DNA of 64,000 nucleotides. Origin: Eubacteriales bacterium (GTDB taxonomy: Bacteria; Bacillota; Clostridia; Lachnospirales; Lachnospiraceae). The notes beneath the pieces were generated by a model. That model saw only the letters and a program-made list of their open reading frames with translations, had not been told where the DNA came from and ran no database searches. How positions within the stretch are numbered: position 1 is the first letter of the stretch; each line of letters starts with the position of its first letter. Below are positions 25,982 to 35,405 of this stretch, in pieces. The stretch lies in assembly GCA_030525875.1 (NCBI GenBank), contig JAUNDV010000003.1, forward strand, positions 1 through 64,000, written 5' to 3'. A program made the position numbers and the translations under genes.

Positions 25982-26111
25982 TATTTTAGCCCGATAAAGG
26001 CTATTATAATATTGTCTATCGATTTTTTTTTGTATCAACATGTCCTTCCTGCAAGGATGAATGACCACGTGCTACGGAAAAATGTAGATAGAACAGTTTT
26101 TAGGAGGAAAA
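25982..26111 (+). promoter_or_regulatory. Long leader of oppB with several small hairpins
   Basis: The leader contains TAGCC/GGCTA (25987-26003), whose loop holds CGATA. That CGATA could alternatively pair with TATCG (26017-26021), just before a run of nine T. Further on TCCTT/AAGGA forms another small hairpin. No known riboswitch class is recognised. The ribosome site TAGGAGG ends the leader. Confidence 0.35.
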
Positions 26112-27029
26112 ATGGGAAAGTATATTACTAAAAGAATTTTACTCGCTATAGTTACAGCTTTTGTAGTTGCTTCAGCTACATTCTTTGTAATGAATATGGT
26201 TCCTGGTGGACCTTTCCTGGGAGAGAAGGCGGTTACTCCTGCAGCAACAAAGGCACTTGAGGCTAAGTTTGGTCTTGATAAGCCTTTATCAGAACAGTAT
26301 TTAACTTATATGGAAGATCTTCTTCATGGAGACCTTGGCATCTCAGTTAAAAAGAGAGGACGTACAATTAACCAGATTATTGCAACCAAATTCCCTGTGT
26401 CAGCAAAGCTTGGTGGAATCGCAATTGTTCTGGCATTTTGTGTGGGTGTACCACTTGGCTCATATGCAGCCTTTCACCGAGGTAAGATTATAGATAATCT
26501 GATTATATTGTTTACGACGGCTGGTATAGCGATACCTAGTTTCCTTTCCTCAACATTGCTTATGTATATTTTTTCGGCAAAGCTTGGACTTCTTCCGTCT
26601 AAGGGCTTAGATTCCTTTGCTTCGTATATAATGCCGGTTGTAGCACTTGCTCTTTATCCTACAGCTTATATGGCTAGACTTATGAGGTCATCAATGCTGG
26701 ATGTTATGGGACAGGATTATATGCGTACGGCAAGAGCAAAGGGTGTATCAGAGGTTAAGTCAATTTTTAAGCATGCGCTTAGAAATGCCATCCTTCCTGT
26801 TGTTACATATTTAGGACCATTGATGGCTCAGCTTATGACAGGATCATTTATAGTAGAGAAGATATTTACGATACCTGGTCTTGGACATGAGTTTGTTGGT
26901 GCAATAACATCAAGAGACTATCCGCTGATAATGGGAACAACAATTTTCCTTGCTGTATTCCTTATTGCGATGAATGTAATTGTTGACATTCTTTATGCTA
27001 TAATTGACCCACGTATTAAGCTTAAGTAA
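26112..27029 (+). CDS. oppB: Oligopeptide ABC importer permease OppB
   Basis: This BPD_transp_1 permease of 305 residues has six hydrophobic helices. The N-terminus (MGKYITKRILLAIVTAFVVASATFFVMNMVPGGPF) is typical of OppB/DppB, with the conserved PGGPF. The ATPase-contacting EAA loop reads DYMRTARAKGVSEVKSIFKHALRNAILPVVT. The end, IVDILYAIIDPRIKL, is also characteristic. It starts after AGGAGG and leads the oppBCDF genes. Substrate is inferred to be oligopeptides from family and context. Confidence 0.95.
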   Translation: MGKYITKRILLAIVTAFVVASATFFVMNMVPGGPFLGEKAVTPAATKALEAKFGLDKPLSEQYLTYMEDLLHGDLGISVKKRGRTINQIIATKFPVSAKLGGIAIVLAFCVGVPLGSYAAFHRGKIIDNLIILFTTAGIAIPSFLSSTLLMYIFSAKLGLLPSKGLDSFASYIMPVVALALYPTAYMARLMRSSMLDVMGQDYMRTARAKGVSEVKSIFKHALRNAILPVVTYLGPLMAQLMTGSFIVEKIFTIPGLGHEFVGAITSRDYPLIMGTTIFLAVFLIAMNVIVDILYAIIDPRIKLK

Positions 27030-27042
27030 GTAGGAGGATTTC

Positions 27043-28098
27043 ATGGAAGAGAATAAGATAAAAAAGAATAATTTATCACTTCAGTTAAATGTAGACGATT
27101 TCGTTCCTGCTACAGCTGATGAAAAACTTAGTATTGTAAAGGAAAGAGAGTCTGTAAGCTTTTTTAAGGATGGAATGAGACGTTTCCGTAAAAATAAAAT
27201 AGCTATGGGAGCTCTTATCGTAGTTCTTATAATTTTGTTTTTAGCATTTATAGTTCCCATCTTTTACCCATACAGCTATGATGTTCAGATGAAGGGAGCA
27301 GAGAGACTTGCTCCTATGCAGTATTCTGAAGCAGAGCTTGAGCTTATTGCTCAGGGTGAAAAGGTGTTCCCACATATACTCGGTACAGACCAAAATGGTC
27401 GTGACTATGCAATAAGAGTTATGATGGGTGCCAGGGTTTCACTTACTGTAGGTATAGTTGCTTCAGCCCTTATTCTTATAATAGGAGCTACATATGGAGC
27501 TATAGCAGGATATTTTGGAGGTAAGATTGACCTTTTCATGATGCGTATCGTAGATATGCTTTATACAGTACCAGATGTACTTATTATCATCCTGCTTGCA
27601 TCAACACTTAAATATCCTTTGGAAAAGCTTTCTACCTTACCGGGATTTTCATGGATTACGGTTATAGGACCAAATATGATATCTATGTTTCTTGTATTTG
27701 GACTTCTGTACTGGGTAGGAATGGCTCGTATAGTCAGAGGACAGATCATGATTCTTAAGCAGTCTGAGTATGTTACTGCTGCAAAGGCTTTGGGTGCAGG
27801 CAATGGAAGAATCATTAGAAAGCATCTTTTAACAAACTGTATAGGTACTCTGATCGTTACAACAACACTTCAGATACCTTCATCAATATTTACTGAGTCA
27901 TTCCTTAGTTTTCTTGGACTCGGCGTTCAGGCACCTATGCCATCACTTGGAAGCCTTGCTTCAAATGCACTTAATGGTATGCAGTCATACCCGTTAAGAT
28001 TATTTGCTCCTGCATTTATGATATTTATCATAATACTGAGCTTTAACCTTCTCGGAGACGGACTTAGAGATGCATTTGACCCTAAGCTTAAGAATTAA
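27043..28098 (+). CDS. oppC: Oligopeptide ABC importer permease OppC
   Basis: This 351-residue permease has a long cytoplasmic N-terminal tail (~50 residues) and the OppC-specific first helix preceded by FRKNKIAMGALIVV. The sequence HILGTDQNGRDYAIRVMMGARVSLTVG is the DppC/OppC signature. The EAA-type loop is SEYVTAAKALGAGNGRIIRKHLLTN, and the C-terminus LLGDGLRDAFDPKLKN is typical. It lies 13 bp after oppB with its own AGGAGG. It pairs with OppB to form the channel. Confidence 0.95.
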   Translation: MEENKIKKNNLSLQLNVDDFVPATADEKLSIVKERESVSFFKDGMRRFRKNKIAMGALIVVLIILFLAFIVPIFYPYSYDVQMKGAERLAPMQYSEAELELIAQGEKVFPHILGTDQNGRDYAIRVMMGARVSLTVGIVASALILIIGATYGAIAGYFGGKIDLFMMRIVDMLYTVPDVLIIILLASTLKYPLEKLSTLPGFSWITVIGPNMISMFLVFGLLYWVGMARIVRGQIMILKQSEYVTAAKALGAGNGRIIRKHLLTNCIGTLIVTTTLQIPSSIFTESFLSFLGLGVQAPMPSLGSLASNALNGMQSYPLRLFAPAFMIFIIILSFNLLGDGLRDAFDPKLKN

Positions 28099-28114
28099 TT
28101 AAAGGAGAGGGAAA

Positions 28115-29122
28115 ATGACAGATAAAATATTAGTAGACATAAAAAATGAACGCCTTTCCTTCTTTACTCCGGCTGGAGAGGTAAAGGCTCTTAATGATGT
28201 ATCAATCAGGATGCATGAAGGAGAGGTTCTTGGAATAGTTGGAGAGTCTGGTTCAGGTAAATCTGTAACTGCTTATTCAATTATGGGACTTACAGCATAT
28301 CCTGGTAAGCTTATAGGCGGAACTATCGAGTTTAATGGACACCGAATTGATCAGATGTCAGAGAAGGAACTTAGAAAAATCAGAGGTAAAGAAGTAAGTA
28401 TAATTTTCCAGGATCCTATGACATCACTCAATCCTGTCTGGACAATAGGAAACCAGATAGAAGAGGTTATACTTCTTCATACAAATAGAAATAAGCAGGA
28501 AGCTCATGAAAGAGCCAAGGAGCTTCTTACTTTAGTTGGAATAAATGAGCCAGAGAAGAGACTTAAGCAGTATCCACATGAGCTTTCAGGTGGTATGAGA
28601 CAGAGAGTTATGATAGCGATTGCTCTTGCCTGCGAGCCAAAGCTTCTTATTGCTGATGAGCCTACAACTGCTCTTGATGTTACTATTCAGGCTCAGATAC
28701 TTGAACTTATGATGAAGCTTAAGGAAAAGCTTGGAATGGGCATACTTATGATTACACATGATCTGGGTGTTGTTGCAAGTATGTGTGACCATATTGCAGT
28801 TATGTATGCTGGTAAGGTTGTAGAATATGGAACAACAGATGATATATTCTATAATCCTAAGCATGAATATACCAGAGGTCTGCTTAAATCAATTCCTAAT
28901 CTTCATGAGCAGACATATCAGAGACTTGTACCTATCGAGGGCCAGCCTGTAGATATGCTTAACCCGCCAAAGGGTTGCCCTTTTGCAAACAGATGTTCAT
29001 CATGTATGAAGATTTGTCTTGAAAGTATGCCTCCATATACTTATCTTTCTGATAAGCATTACAGTGCATGCTATCTTATACAGAAGGAAGAATTCGAAAA
29101 GGAAAATGGAGGAAGTCTGTAA
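28115..29122 (+). CDS. oppD: Oligopeptide ABC importer ATPase OppD
   Basis: This 335-residue ATPase has Walker [11 protein letters not shown]-loop [12 protein letters not shown], signature [17 protein letters not shown] and Walker [15 protein letters not shown]. The C-terminal oligo_HPY extension ([20 protein letters not shown]) has a cluster of cysteines, as in OppD/DppD proteins. It overlaps the start of oppF by 1 bp. OppD and OppF are the paired ATPases of the importer. Confidence 0.96.
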   Translation: MTDKILVDIKNERLSFFTPAGEVKALNDVSIRMHEGEVLGIVGESGSGKSVTAYSIMGLTAYPGKLIGGTIEFNGHRIDQMSEKELRKIRGKEVSIIFQDPMTSLNPVWTIGNQIEEVILLHTNRNKQEAHERAKELLTLVGINEPEKRLKQYPHELSGGMRQRVMIAIALACEPKLLIADEPTTALDVTIQAQILELMMKLKEKLGMGILMITHDLGVVASMCDHIAVMYAGKVVEYGTTDDIFYNPKHEYTRGLLKSIPNLHEQTYQRLVPIEGQPVDMLNPPKGCPFANRCSSCMKICLESMPPYTYLSDKHYSACYLIQKEEFEKENGGSL

Positions 29123-30105
29123 TGGAAGATAAAGATTTATTGGTAATAGAGCATCTTAAACAGTATTTTCCTGTAGCAGGCTCAAAGAAAGTAGTTAAGG
29201 CTGTAGACGATGTCAGCTTTACAATAAAAAAAGGTGAAACACTTGGACTTGTAGGTGAATCAGGATGTGGTAAAACTACAACAGGACGTAGCATACTCAG
29301 ACTTACTGAGCCTACAAGCGGAAAGATTATCTATGATGGAGAGGTTCTTTTTGACTCTGAGAATAAAATCAAGAAGAATATGGTGCCATACAGACAGAAG
29401 ATGCAGATAGTTTTCCAGGATCCATACGCATCGCTTGATCCACGTATGACAGTAGGAGATATAATTGGAGAGGGTATTGATATACACAAGCTCTGCAAGA
29501 CATCGGAGGAGAGAAGAGAAAGAATACTTGGTCTCCTTAAGCTTGTTGGTCTTAACTCTGAGCAGGCTAATAGATATCCTCATGAGTTTTCTGGAGGACA
29601 GAGACAGAGAGTAGGTATTGCAAGAGCTCTTGCTGTAAATCCAGAGTTCATAGTTTGTGATGAGCCTGTTTCAGCACTTGACGTATCTATTCAGGCACAG
29701 GTTGTAAACATGTTTGAGGATCTTCAGAAGGAACTCGGGCTTACATACTTATTTATAGCTCACGATCTTTCTGTAGTTAACCATATTTCTTCAAGAATAG
29801 GTGTTATGTATCTTGGAAATCTTGTTGAGCTTGCTCCTGCGGATGAGCTTATTTTCCATAGTGTACACCCATATACAAAGAGCCTTATATCTGCTATTCC
29901 TATAGCAGACCCTAAGACTGCGAGAAATTCAAATCGTATTGTTCTGTCAGGAGAAGTTCCTTCACCACTTAATCCTCCTTCTGGATGTAGATTTAGGACA
30001 AGATGTCCTTATGCAACAGAGCAGTGTGCTGAGTGTCAGCCGGAGTGGCGTGAAGTTTCAAAGGGTCATTTTGCTGCCTGCCACAATATTGAAAAAATAA
30101 ACTAA
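29122..30105 (+). CDS. oppF: Oligopeptide ABC importer ATPase OppF
   Basis: The start at ATG 29122 is chosen because it is preceded by GGAGGAAG and overlaps the oppD stop (TAATG); the upstream extension of the frame lies inside oppD. The 327 residues show Walker [30 protein letters not shown], signature [15 protein letters not shown] and Walker [15 protein letters not shown]. The C-terminal oligo_HPY region ([19 protein letters not shown]) is cysteine-rich. It is the last of the oppBCDF block and is followed by a strong terminator. Confidence 0.96.
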   Translation: MEDKDLLVIEHLKQYFPVAGSKKVVKAVDDVSFTIKKGETLGLVGESGCGKTTTGRSILRLTEPTSGKIIYDGEVLFDSENKIKKNMVPYRQKMQIVFQDPYASLDPRMTVGDIIGEGIDIHKLCKTSEERRERILGLLKLVGLNSEQANRYPHEFSGGQRQRVGIARALAVNPEFIVCDEPVSALDVSIQAQVVNMFEDLQKELGLTYLFIAHDLSVVNHISSRIGVMYLGNLVELAPADELIFHSVHPYTKSLISAIPIADPKTARNSNRIVLSGEVPSPLNPPSGCRFRTRCPYATEQCAECQPEWREVSKGHFAACHNIEKIN

Positions 30106-30112
30106 TAATTTG

Positions 30113-30158
30113 CCCCGATAAGTCTTTTAGTTATAAAACAAGGCTGAATCGGGGTTTT
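30113..30158 (+). terminator. Terminator between oppF and oppA
   Basis: CCCCGAT (30113-30119) pairs with ATCGGGG (30148-30154), with AGTCTT/AAGGCT stacked inside, then TTTTGCTT. It separates the receptor gene from the transporter genes. Confidence 0.85.
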
Positions 30159-30287
30159 GCTTATACATATTTGATATATTACAGGAAAATATTCAGCTTT
30201 TATCTTATGCTTTGCATAACTAGATATAATATTAGGTTATATAAAAGGCTGTTCCTGAAAAAAATTTATAAAAAGTTGAGAAAAGTA

Positions 30288-30316
30288 TTTACTTTTGCAA
30301 TTTATTATGGTAAAGT
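30288..30316 (+). promoter_or_regulatory. Possible promoter of oppA
   Basis: TTTACT (30288-30293) and TAAAGT (30311-30316) are 17 bp apart, with a TG element (TGG) before the -10. Other arrangements in this AT-rich gap are possible. Confidence 0.4.
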
Positions 30317-30386
30317 GACGAAAATCGAAAAGCAAAGAACAGATTTAAATGTTTTAAGCTTTAGATATAAAAAAGGAGGAATAATT

Positions 30387-32063
30387 ATGAAAAAGAAATT
30401 AGCAATTCTTTTAGCTTCTGTTTTAGCGTTTTCAGCTATTGCAGCAGGATGTGGCAAAAAAGATGCTCCTGCAGCTGATACTCAGACTGAAGCTCAGGCT
30501 ACAGAGGCTGGCGATGCAGCAACAGCCGGGGGAAATAATGTTCTTAATGTACAGATAGGTCCTTCACCAGAGACAATCGATCCAGCACTTAACTCAGCAA
30601 TTGACGGTGCAAACATGATTCTTCATGCATTTGAGGGTCTTACAAAGTTTGACAAGGACAACAACATTGTTGGTGGTTTGGCTGAGTCTTGGGATGTTTC
30701 TGAAGATGGTAAGACATATACATTCCACCTTCGTGATGGACTTAAGTGGTCAGATGGCTCACCTTTAACAGCAAATGACTTTGTTTATTCATGGAAGAGA
30801 CTTGCTGATCCTAATACAGCAGCTCCTTACGGATCAATCATCAACGTTGTAAAGGGATTTGAAGAGGCAGCAAATGGTGATGTAGATAAGCTTGCTGTTT
30901 CAGCACCAGATGATAAGACATTTGTAGTAGAGCTTAACAATCCATGTTCATACTTTGATAAGATTGCAGGCTTCCTTGCATGTGTACCTGTACAGCAGGC
31001 TACAATAGATGCAAATGGAGATGCATGGGCAATCAATCCTGAAACATATATTACAAACGGTGCATATACCATGAAGGAGTTCACAGACGGAGATAAGATC
31101 GTTTTCGCTAAGAACCCTAACTACTGGGATGCTGCAAATATCACATTTGATGAGATAGTATTCAACCTCATTGAGGATTCAAATGCTTCTTACACAGCAT
31201 ACCAGAATGGTGATCTTCAGATGATCAAGGATGTTCCTACTGAGGAAATTGAAGCCTTAAGAGATAACGAAGAGTTCAATATAGCTCCAATCCTTGGAAC
31301 ATACTACATATCTTACAATTGCCAGAAGGCACCTTTTGATGACCCAAGAGTACGTGAAGCTCTTACACTTGCTATCGATAAGAAGTATGTAGCAGAGACT
31401 ATCATGCAGGGAACATATTCTCCAGCTTCTAACTTTGTAGGTCCTGGTGTTTCAGATGCAGTGGATGGAACAGAGTTTGAGAAGGTTACAGTTGAGAAGT
31501 ATGGTAACCACTATGATGTAAATAATTATGAGGCAGATCTTGAGAAGGCTAAGGCACTTCTTGCAGAGGCTGGATATCCAAATGGAGAAGGCTTCCCACA
31601 GTTCTCATATCTTACAAATGATGCTGGATACCACAAGCAGTTAGCAGAGTACCTTCAGCAGGCATGGGCTGAGCTTGGACTTACATGTACAGTTGATATT
31701 CAGGAGTGGAAGACAGTAACAGCTAACCGTAGAGCAGGTAACTTTGATGTAGCTCGTAACGGATGGGTTTATGATTATGATGATCCTTCAAACATGATTG
31801 AGTTATTAGAGACAACTAATGGAAATAACGATGGTAAGTTCTCTGATCCTGAATTTGATAAGCTTGTAGAGGCTGCAAGAAGCACAGGCGATAAGGCTGA
31901 GCATTATGATCTCCTTCATCAGGCAGAGCAGGTTCTTCTTGAGAAGTCAGCTTGTGGACCAATAGCTTACTACAATGATTTCTGGCTTCAGAAGTCAAAT
32001 CTTAAGGGAACTTGGCATAGCCCTTATGGATACTGGTACTTCATGTACGGTACATTAGAGTAA
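30387..32063 (+). CDS. oppA: Oligopeptide-binding lipoprotein OppA
   Basis: This is the substrate receptor of the oligopeptide importer (SBP_bac_5 family). It starts at ATG 30387 after AAAGGAGG; the frame runs upstream to 30171 but through a promoter-like gap. The 558 residues begin with a lipoprotein signal (ILLASVLAFSAIAAGCG, lipidated Cys in IAAGC) and an Ala/Thr/Glu-rich linker. Family stretches include GPSPETIDPALNSAIDGANM, GLAESWDVSEDGKTYTFHLR and GLKWSDGSPLTANDFVYSWKR. Codons are strongly biased towards the preferred set, which suggests high expression. It lies after oppBCDF but probably has its own transcript. Confidence 0.95.
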   Translation: MKKKLAILLASVLAFSAIAAGCGKKDAPAADTQTEAQATEAGDAATAGGNNVLNVQIGPSPETIDPALNSAIDGANMILHAFEGLTKFDKDNNIVGGLAESWDVSEDGKTYTFHLRDGLKWSDGSPLTANDFVYSWKRLADPNTAAPYGSIINVVKGFEEAANGDVDKLAVSAPDDKTFVVELNNPCSYFDKIAGFLACVPVQQATIDANGDAWAINPETYITNGAYTMKEFTDGDKIVFAKNPNYWDAANITFDEIVFNLIEDSNASYTAYQNGDLQMIKDVPTEEIEALRDNEEFNIAPILGTYYISYNCQKAPFDDPRVREALTLAIDKKYVAETIMQGTYSPASNFVGPGVSDAVDGTEFEKVTVEKYGNHYDVNNYEADLEKAKALLAEAGYPNGEGFPQFSYLTNDAGYHKQLAEYLQQAWAELGLTCTVDIQEWKTVTANRRAGNFDVARNGWVYDYDDPSNMIELLETTNGNNDGKFSDPEFDKLVEAARSTGDKAEHYDLLHQAEQVLLEKSACGPIAYYNDFWLQKSNLKGTWHSPYGYWYFMYGTLE

Positions 32064-32100
32064 AGAAAATAATATTATAATGTCTGTAATATTATAAATA

Positions 32101-32140
32101 AAAAAAGGATTTCCTAATATTTAAGGAGATCCTTTTTTCT
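32101..32140 (+). terminator. Terminator after oppA
   Basis: AAAAAAGGATTTCCT (32101-32115) pairs with AGGAGATCCTTTTTT (32124-32138) with one G-U pair. Confidence 0.92.
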
Positions 32141-32211
32141 TGTGGAAAATCTTTGATCAAATTATTGATAAATCATTTTAATGAAAACTATCTTTAAGAT
32201 AAAATGCCTTG

Positions 32212-32241
32212 TTGACATTTGATTTTTGATTTTGTTATTAT
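32212..32241 (+). promoter_or_regulatory. Predicted promoter of the MATE gene
   Basis: A perfect TTGACA (32212-32217) and TATTAT (32236-32241) are 18 bp apart. The leader that follows holds short AT-rich repeats of the type AAAATACGATATA. Confidence 0.6.
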
Positions 32242-32336
32242 TAAATTCGTTATATAAAAATATGATGTGAAAATGCTGGATAAAAATACGATATAAAAAT
32301 ACGATATAATAATATTATATATAGGTGATTATAGAA

Positions 32337-33704
32337 ATGACAGTAGCTCAGAATAAATTTAAAGAAAGAGATCTGACAAAGGGAAATGTTACAAAATCAA
32401 TATGGCTGTTTGCACTTCCGCTTATTTTTGGAAATATGCTCCAACAGCTTTATAATATAGCAGATACCTTGATTGTTGGACGTTATATTGGAGCAGATGC
32501 CTTGGCGGCAGTCGGCTCTTCATATACGCTTATGACACTGTTAAATTCTATAATTATGGGCTTATGTATGGGAAGCGGTGTTATGTTTTCCATGCTTTAT
32601 GGAGCAGGAGAACAGGAAGAATTAAAGAAAAGCTTTGTGCAGTCGTTAGTGTTTACAGGTTTATTTGCAATAGTAGTTGAGGCTTTATCTGCCTTTTTCT
32701 TAGATGCGTTAACTGTTTTCATGAATATACCTGAGAGTATAGTAGATGAAACCAAGGCTTATCTATCTATAATTTTTTTAGGGATTATATTTACCTTTAT
32801 TTATAATTTTCTGGCATCAATATTAAGAGCTATAGGAAATTCTTTGATTCCATTAATATTTTTGATGTTTTCAGCTGGATTCAATATAATTCTGGATATT
32901 GTTTTTGTATTGTATTTAAAAATGGGAATAGAAGGTGCTGCCATTGCTACAGTTGCTGCGCAGTTTTTTTCTGCATTAGCGCTTTTGATTTATATAGCAA
33001 AGAAAATACCAGATATATTACCACAAAAAAGACATTTTCATATAGAGCTTGTAATTATGAAAAAAATCATTTCATTTTCAATGCTTACATGTATACAGCA
33101 GTCGGTAATGAATTTTGGAATACTTATGATACAGGGGCTTGTAAATAGCTATGGTGTAGCTGTAATGGCGACTTTTGCTGCTGCTGTGAAGATAGATTCC
33201 TTTGCTTATATGCCTGTACAGGATTTTGGTAATGCATTTTCTACATTTATAGCCCAAAATAAGGGTGCTGGTAAAATGGACAGAGTTAAAGAAGGTCTGA
33301 AATCTGCTATAATTAGTGCAAGCACATTTTGTGCTGTAACCTCTTTGATTATATTTGTTTTTGCAAAGCAGCTTATGACGATATTTATAGATTCAAATGA
33401 AATTGAAATTATAAATATAGGAATAGAATATCTTCACATAGAAGGTGCATGTTATATAGGAATAGGATGTTTGTTCTTATTTTATGGACTATATAGGGGA
33501 CTTGGAAAAGCAGGATATTCAATTGTTCTTACAATTTTATCTCTTGGAACCAGAGTTGTGCTTGCTTATGCTTTGTCACCAATATTTGGAATAACAGCTA
33601 TATGGTGGTCTATACCAATAGGATGGTTCCTTGCTGATTTTGCTGGATTTGTTGCGTTAAAATTTGTAGCAGGTATTAATCTTGATAAAAAAATAAGTAT
33701 GTGA
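32337..33704 (+). CDS. MATE-family multidrug/sodium antiporter
   Basis: This polytopic exporter of the MATE (MatE) family has 455 residues from ATG 32337, preceded by AGGTG at 9 nt; a GTG 12 nt upstream overlaps that site. About 12 hydrophobic segments fall in two similar halves. The opening WLFALPLIFGNMLQQLYNIADTLIVGR and GADALAAVGSS are typical of the NorM/DinF-like group, and the second half repeats the pattern (FGNAFSTFIAQNKGAG). The cargo cannot be predicted. It is followed 20 bp later by tRNA-Thr without a terminator. Confidence 0.93.
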   Translation: MTVAQNKFKERDLTKGNVTKSIWLFALPLIFGNMLQQLYNIADTLIVGRYIGADALAAVGSSYTLMTLLNSIIMGLCMGSGVMFSMLYGAGEQEELKKSFVQSLVFTGLFAIVVEALSAFFLDALTVFMNIPESIVDETKAYLSIIFLGIIFTFIYNFLASILRAIGNSLIPLIFLMFSAGFNIILDIVFVLYLKMGIEGAAIATVAAQFFSALALLIYIAKKIPDILPQKRHFHIELVIMKKIISFSMLTCIQQSVMNFGILMIQGLVNSYGVAVMATFAAAVKIDSFAYMPVQDFGNAFSTFIAQNKGAGKMDRVKEGLKSAIISASTFCAVTSLIIFVFAKQLMTIFIDSNEIEIINIGIEYLHIEGACYIGIGCLFLFYGLYRGLGKAGYSIVLTILSLGTRVVLAYALSPIFGITAIWWSIPIGWFLADFAGFVALKFVAGINLDKKISM

Positions 33705-33724
33705 TATATTAAGATACGATATTT

Positions 33725-33797
33725 GCTTCAATGGCGCAGCTGGTAGCGCACATCACTCGTAATGATGGGGTCGCCGGTTCGAATCCGGCTTGGAGCT
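33725..33797 (+). tRNA. tRNA-Thr (CGT)
   Basis: The acceptor GCTTCAA/TTGGAGC (one G-U), the anticodon stem CATCA/TGATG with loop CTCGTAA, and the T-arm GCCGG TTCGAAT CCGGC make a full cloverleaf. The anticodon is CGT. It lies between two protein genes on the same strand with only short gaps. Confidence 0.97.
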
Positions 33798-33838
33798 TTT
33801 TTTATTTTAATGAGATGACAATTCATAGGGGAGAACAA

Positions 33839-34771
33839 ATGTCTGAATCAAATAAAATTGTAAGCAATAAGAAGGTAGATGAGGCTTATGCCTCGTATAT
33901 TGCAAGTCAGAATAATAACAGGATAGAAAATAATTTCAAGACACTTTTAGCTGTAATTATTGGATCTGTTATTATGGCTTTTAATATGAGATCCTTTATA
34001 GAGCAGGGTAATCTTGTTCCGGGTGGAATTAACGGAGTAGTAGTTCTTATACAGAGAATCTCGGAAAAGTATTTTGATATGCAGATTCCATTCTCAATTT
34101 TATCCTTCCTATTTAACTGTTTTCCTGCATATCTGGCTTATAAGACAGTAGGAAAGAAATTCACTATGTTTAGTTGTCTGTGTATAGCCATAATGTCAGT
34201 TATAATTGATTTTATGCCAGCCTATCCTATAACATACGATCCACTTCTTATAGCAGTATTTGGAGGAATAATACAAGGCCTTGCGATAAGCTTAATCCTT
34301 AATGCTGGTGCTTCGTCAGGTGGAACAGATTTTGTTGCTATGTATTTTTCTGTTAAAAAAGGCATTACAACCTGGAATTATGTATTGCTGTTTAATGCTG
34401 TGGTTGTATCAATATCTGGCTTGCTGTTTGGTATGGATGTTGCGCTCTATACAATAATTTTCCAGTTTGTACAGACACAGGTGCTCAATACGCTCTATAA
34501 GAAATATGCAAAAAAGACTGTGTTTATAGTAACAGATATGCCACAGGAAGTATCAGAAAAAATTATGGCAGTTACTCATCATAGTGCTACGATGTACAGG
34601 GCAGAGGGGGCTTATACACATCAGCCAAGATATATGATATATACAATTATAGGTGCAGATGAGGTTCAGCAGGTAAGAAAACAGGTTAGAAGTGTAGATA
34701 ATAGGGCTTTTATAAATATCATGAGCTCTGATACAGTCTCGGGTAATTTTTATGTAAGACCATTGTCATAA
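33839..34771 (+). CDS. YitT-family membrane protein (DUF161 + DUF2179)
   Basis: The start is ATG 33839 after GGGGAG; upstream in-frame codons run into tRNA-Thr. The 310 residues have a charged N-terminus, then five or so membrane segments (TLLAVIIGSVIMAFNMRSFI, the LVPGGINGVVVLI stretch, LNAGASSGGTDFVAMYFS). A cytoplasmic C-terminal domain (KKTVFIVTDMPQEVSEKIM, a DUF2179 region) follows. YitT proteins are widespread in Firmicutes and their function is not settled. It may be transcribed together with tRNA-Thr. Confidence 0.92.
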   Translation: MSESNKIVSNKKVDEAYASYIASQNNNRIENNFKTLLAVIIGSVIMAFNMRSFIEQGNLVPGGINGVVVLIQRISEKYFDMQIPFSILSFLFNCFPAYLAYKTVGKKFTMFSCLCIAIMSVIIDFMPAYPITYDPLLIAVFGGIIQGLAISLILNAGASSGGTDFVAMYFSVKKGITTWNYVLLFNAVVVSISGLLFGMDVALYTIIFQFVQTQVLNTLYKKYAKKTVFIVTDMPQEVSEKIMAVTHHSATMYRAEGAYTHQPRYMIYTIIGADEVQQVRKQVRSVDNRAFINIMSSDTVSGNFYVRPLS

Positions 34772-34840
34772 ATTATTATTACAAGAAACTATAAGAGATA
34801 TCATAAAATTCTCAATAATTTTCAATAAATAAAAAAGTGC

Positions 34841-34869
34841 TTGCAAAAGAGAGAAGAATGTGATAATAT
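34841..34869 (+). promoter_or_regulatory. Promoter of tRNA-Leu(AAG) copy 1
   Basis: TTGCAA (34841-34846), then after 17 bp TAATAT (34864-34869) preceded by TGA (extended -10). The same element recurs 263 and 526 bp downstream. Confidence 0.65.
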
Positions 34870-34879
34870 AATCTGCGTT

Positions 34880-34963
34880 GCGGAAGTGTCGGAATTGGCA
34901 GACGAGCAAGACTAAGGATCTTGTGGCCGTTAGGTCGTGTGAGTTCAAGTCTCATCTTCCGCA
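34880..34963 (+). tRNA. tRNA-Leu (AAG), copy 1
   Basis: The acceptor GCGGAAG/CTTCCGC is perfect. The anticodon stem CAAGA/TCTTG has loop CTAAGGA, giving anticodon AAG, which reads CTT. The long variable arm is typical of leucine. The 84-nt sequence is identical in copies 2 and 3. Confidence 0.97.
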
Positions 34964-34968
34964 TTAAG

Positions 34969-34996
34969 GAATCAGGTAGTTACCTGGTTCTTTTTT
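34969..34996 (+). terminator. Terminator after tRNA-Leu copy 1
   Basis: GAATCAGGT (34969-34977) pairs over 9 bp with ACCTGGTTC (34982-34990), then TTTTTT. Confidence 0.9.
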
Positions 34997-35103
34997 GTGT
35001 TTAATGATAAATTTGATTTTTATTTACCTTTTTGTCAGCACGCCTGGAACTAAAGTGTAAATAAACTTTTTACTTCATAGTTTATTTTATAAATAAAAAG
35101 TGC

Positions 35104-35132
35104 TTGCAAAAGAGAGAAGAATGTGATAATAT
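35104..35132 (+). promoter_or_regulatory. Promoter of tRNA-Leu(AAG) copy 2
   Basis: Same TTGCAA / TGA-TAATAT element with 17-bp spacing as copy 1. Confidence 0.65.
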
Positions 35133-35142
35133 AATTTGCGTT

Positions 35143-35226
35143 GCGGAAGTGTCGGAATTGGCAGACGAGCAAGACTAAGGATCTTGTGGCCGTTAGGTCG
35201 TGTGAGTTCAAGTCTCATCTTCCGCA
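35143..35226 (+). tRNA. tRNA-Leu (AAG), copy 2
   Basis: Identical to copy 1 over the full 84 nt, offset by exactly 263 bp. Confidence 0.97.
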
Positions 35227-35231
35227 TTAAG

Positions 35232-35259
35232 GAATCAGGTAGTTACCTGGTTCTTTTTT
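35232..35259 (+). terminator. Terminator after tRNA-Leu copy 2
   Basis: Same 9-bp hairpin and T-run as after copy 1. Confidence 0.9.
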
Positions 35260-35366
35260 GTGTTTAATGATAAATTTGATTTTTATTTACCTTTTTGTCA
35301 GCACGCCTGGAACTAAAGTGTAAATAAACTTTTTACTTCATAGTTTATTTTATAAATAAAAAGTGC

Positions 35367-35395
35367 TTGCAAAAGAGAGAAGAATGTGATAATAT
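35367..35395 (+). promoter_or_regulatory. Promoter of tRNA-Leu(AAG) copy 3 and tRNA-Leu(CAG)
   Basis: Same element as for copies 1 and 2. No terminator follows copy 3, so tRNA-Leu(CAG) is cotranscribed with it. Confidence 0.65.
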
Positions 35396-35405
35396 AATTT
35401 GCGTT

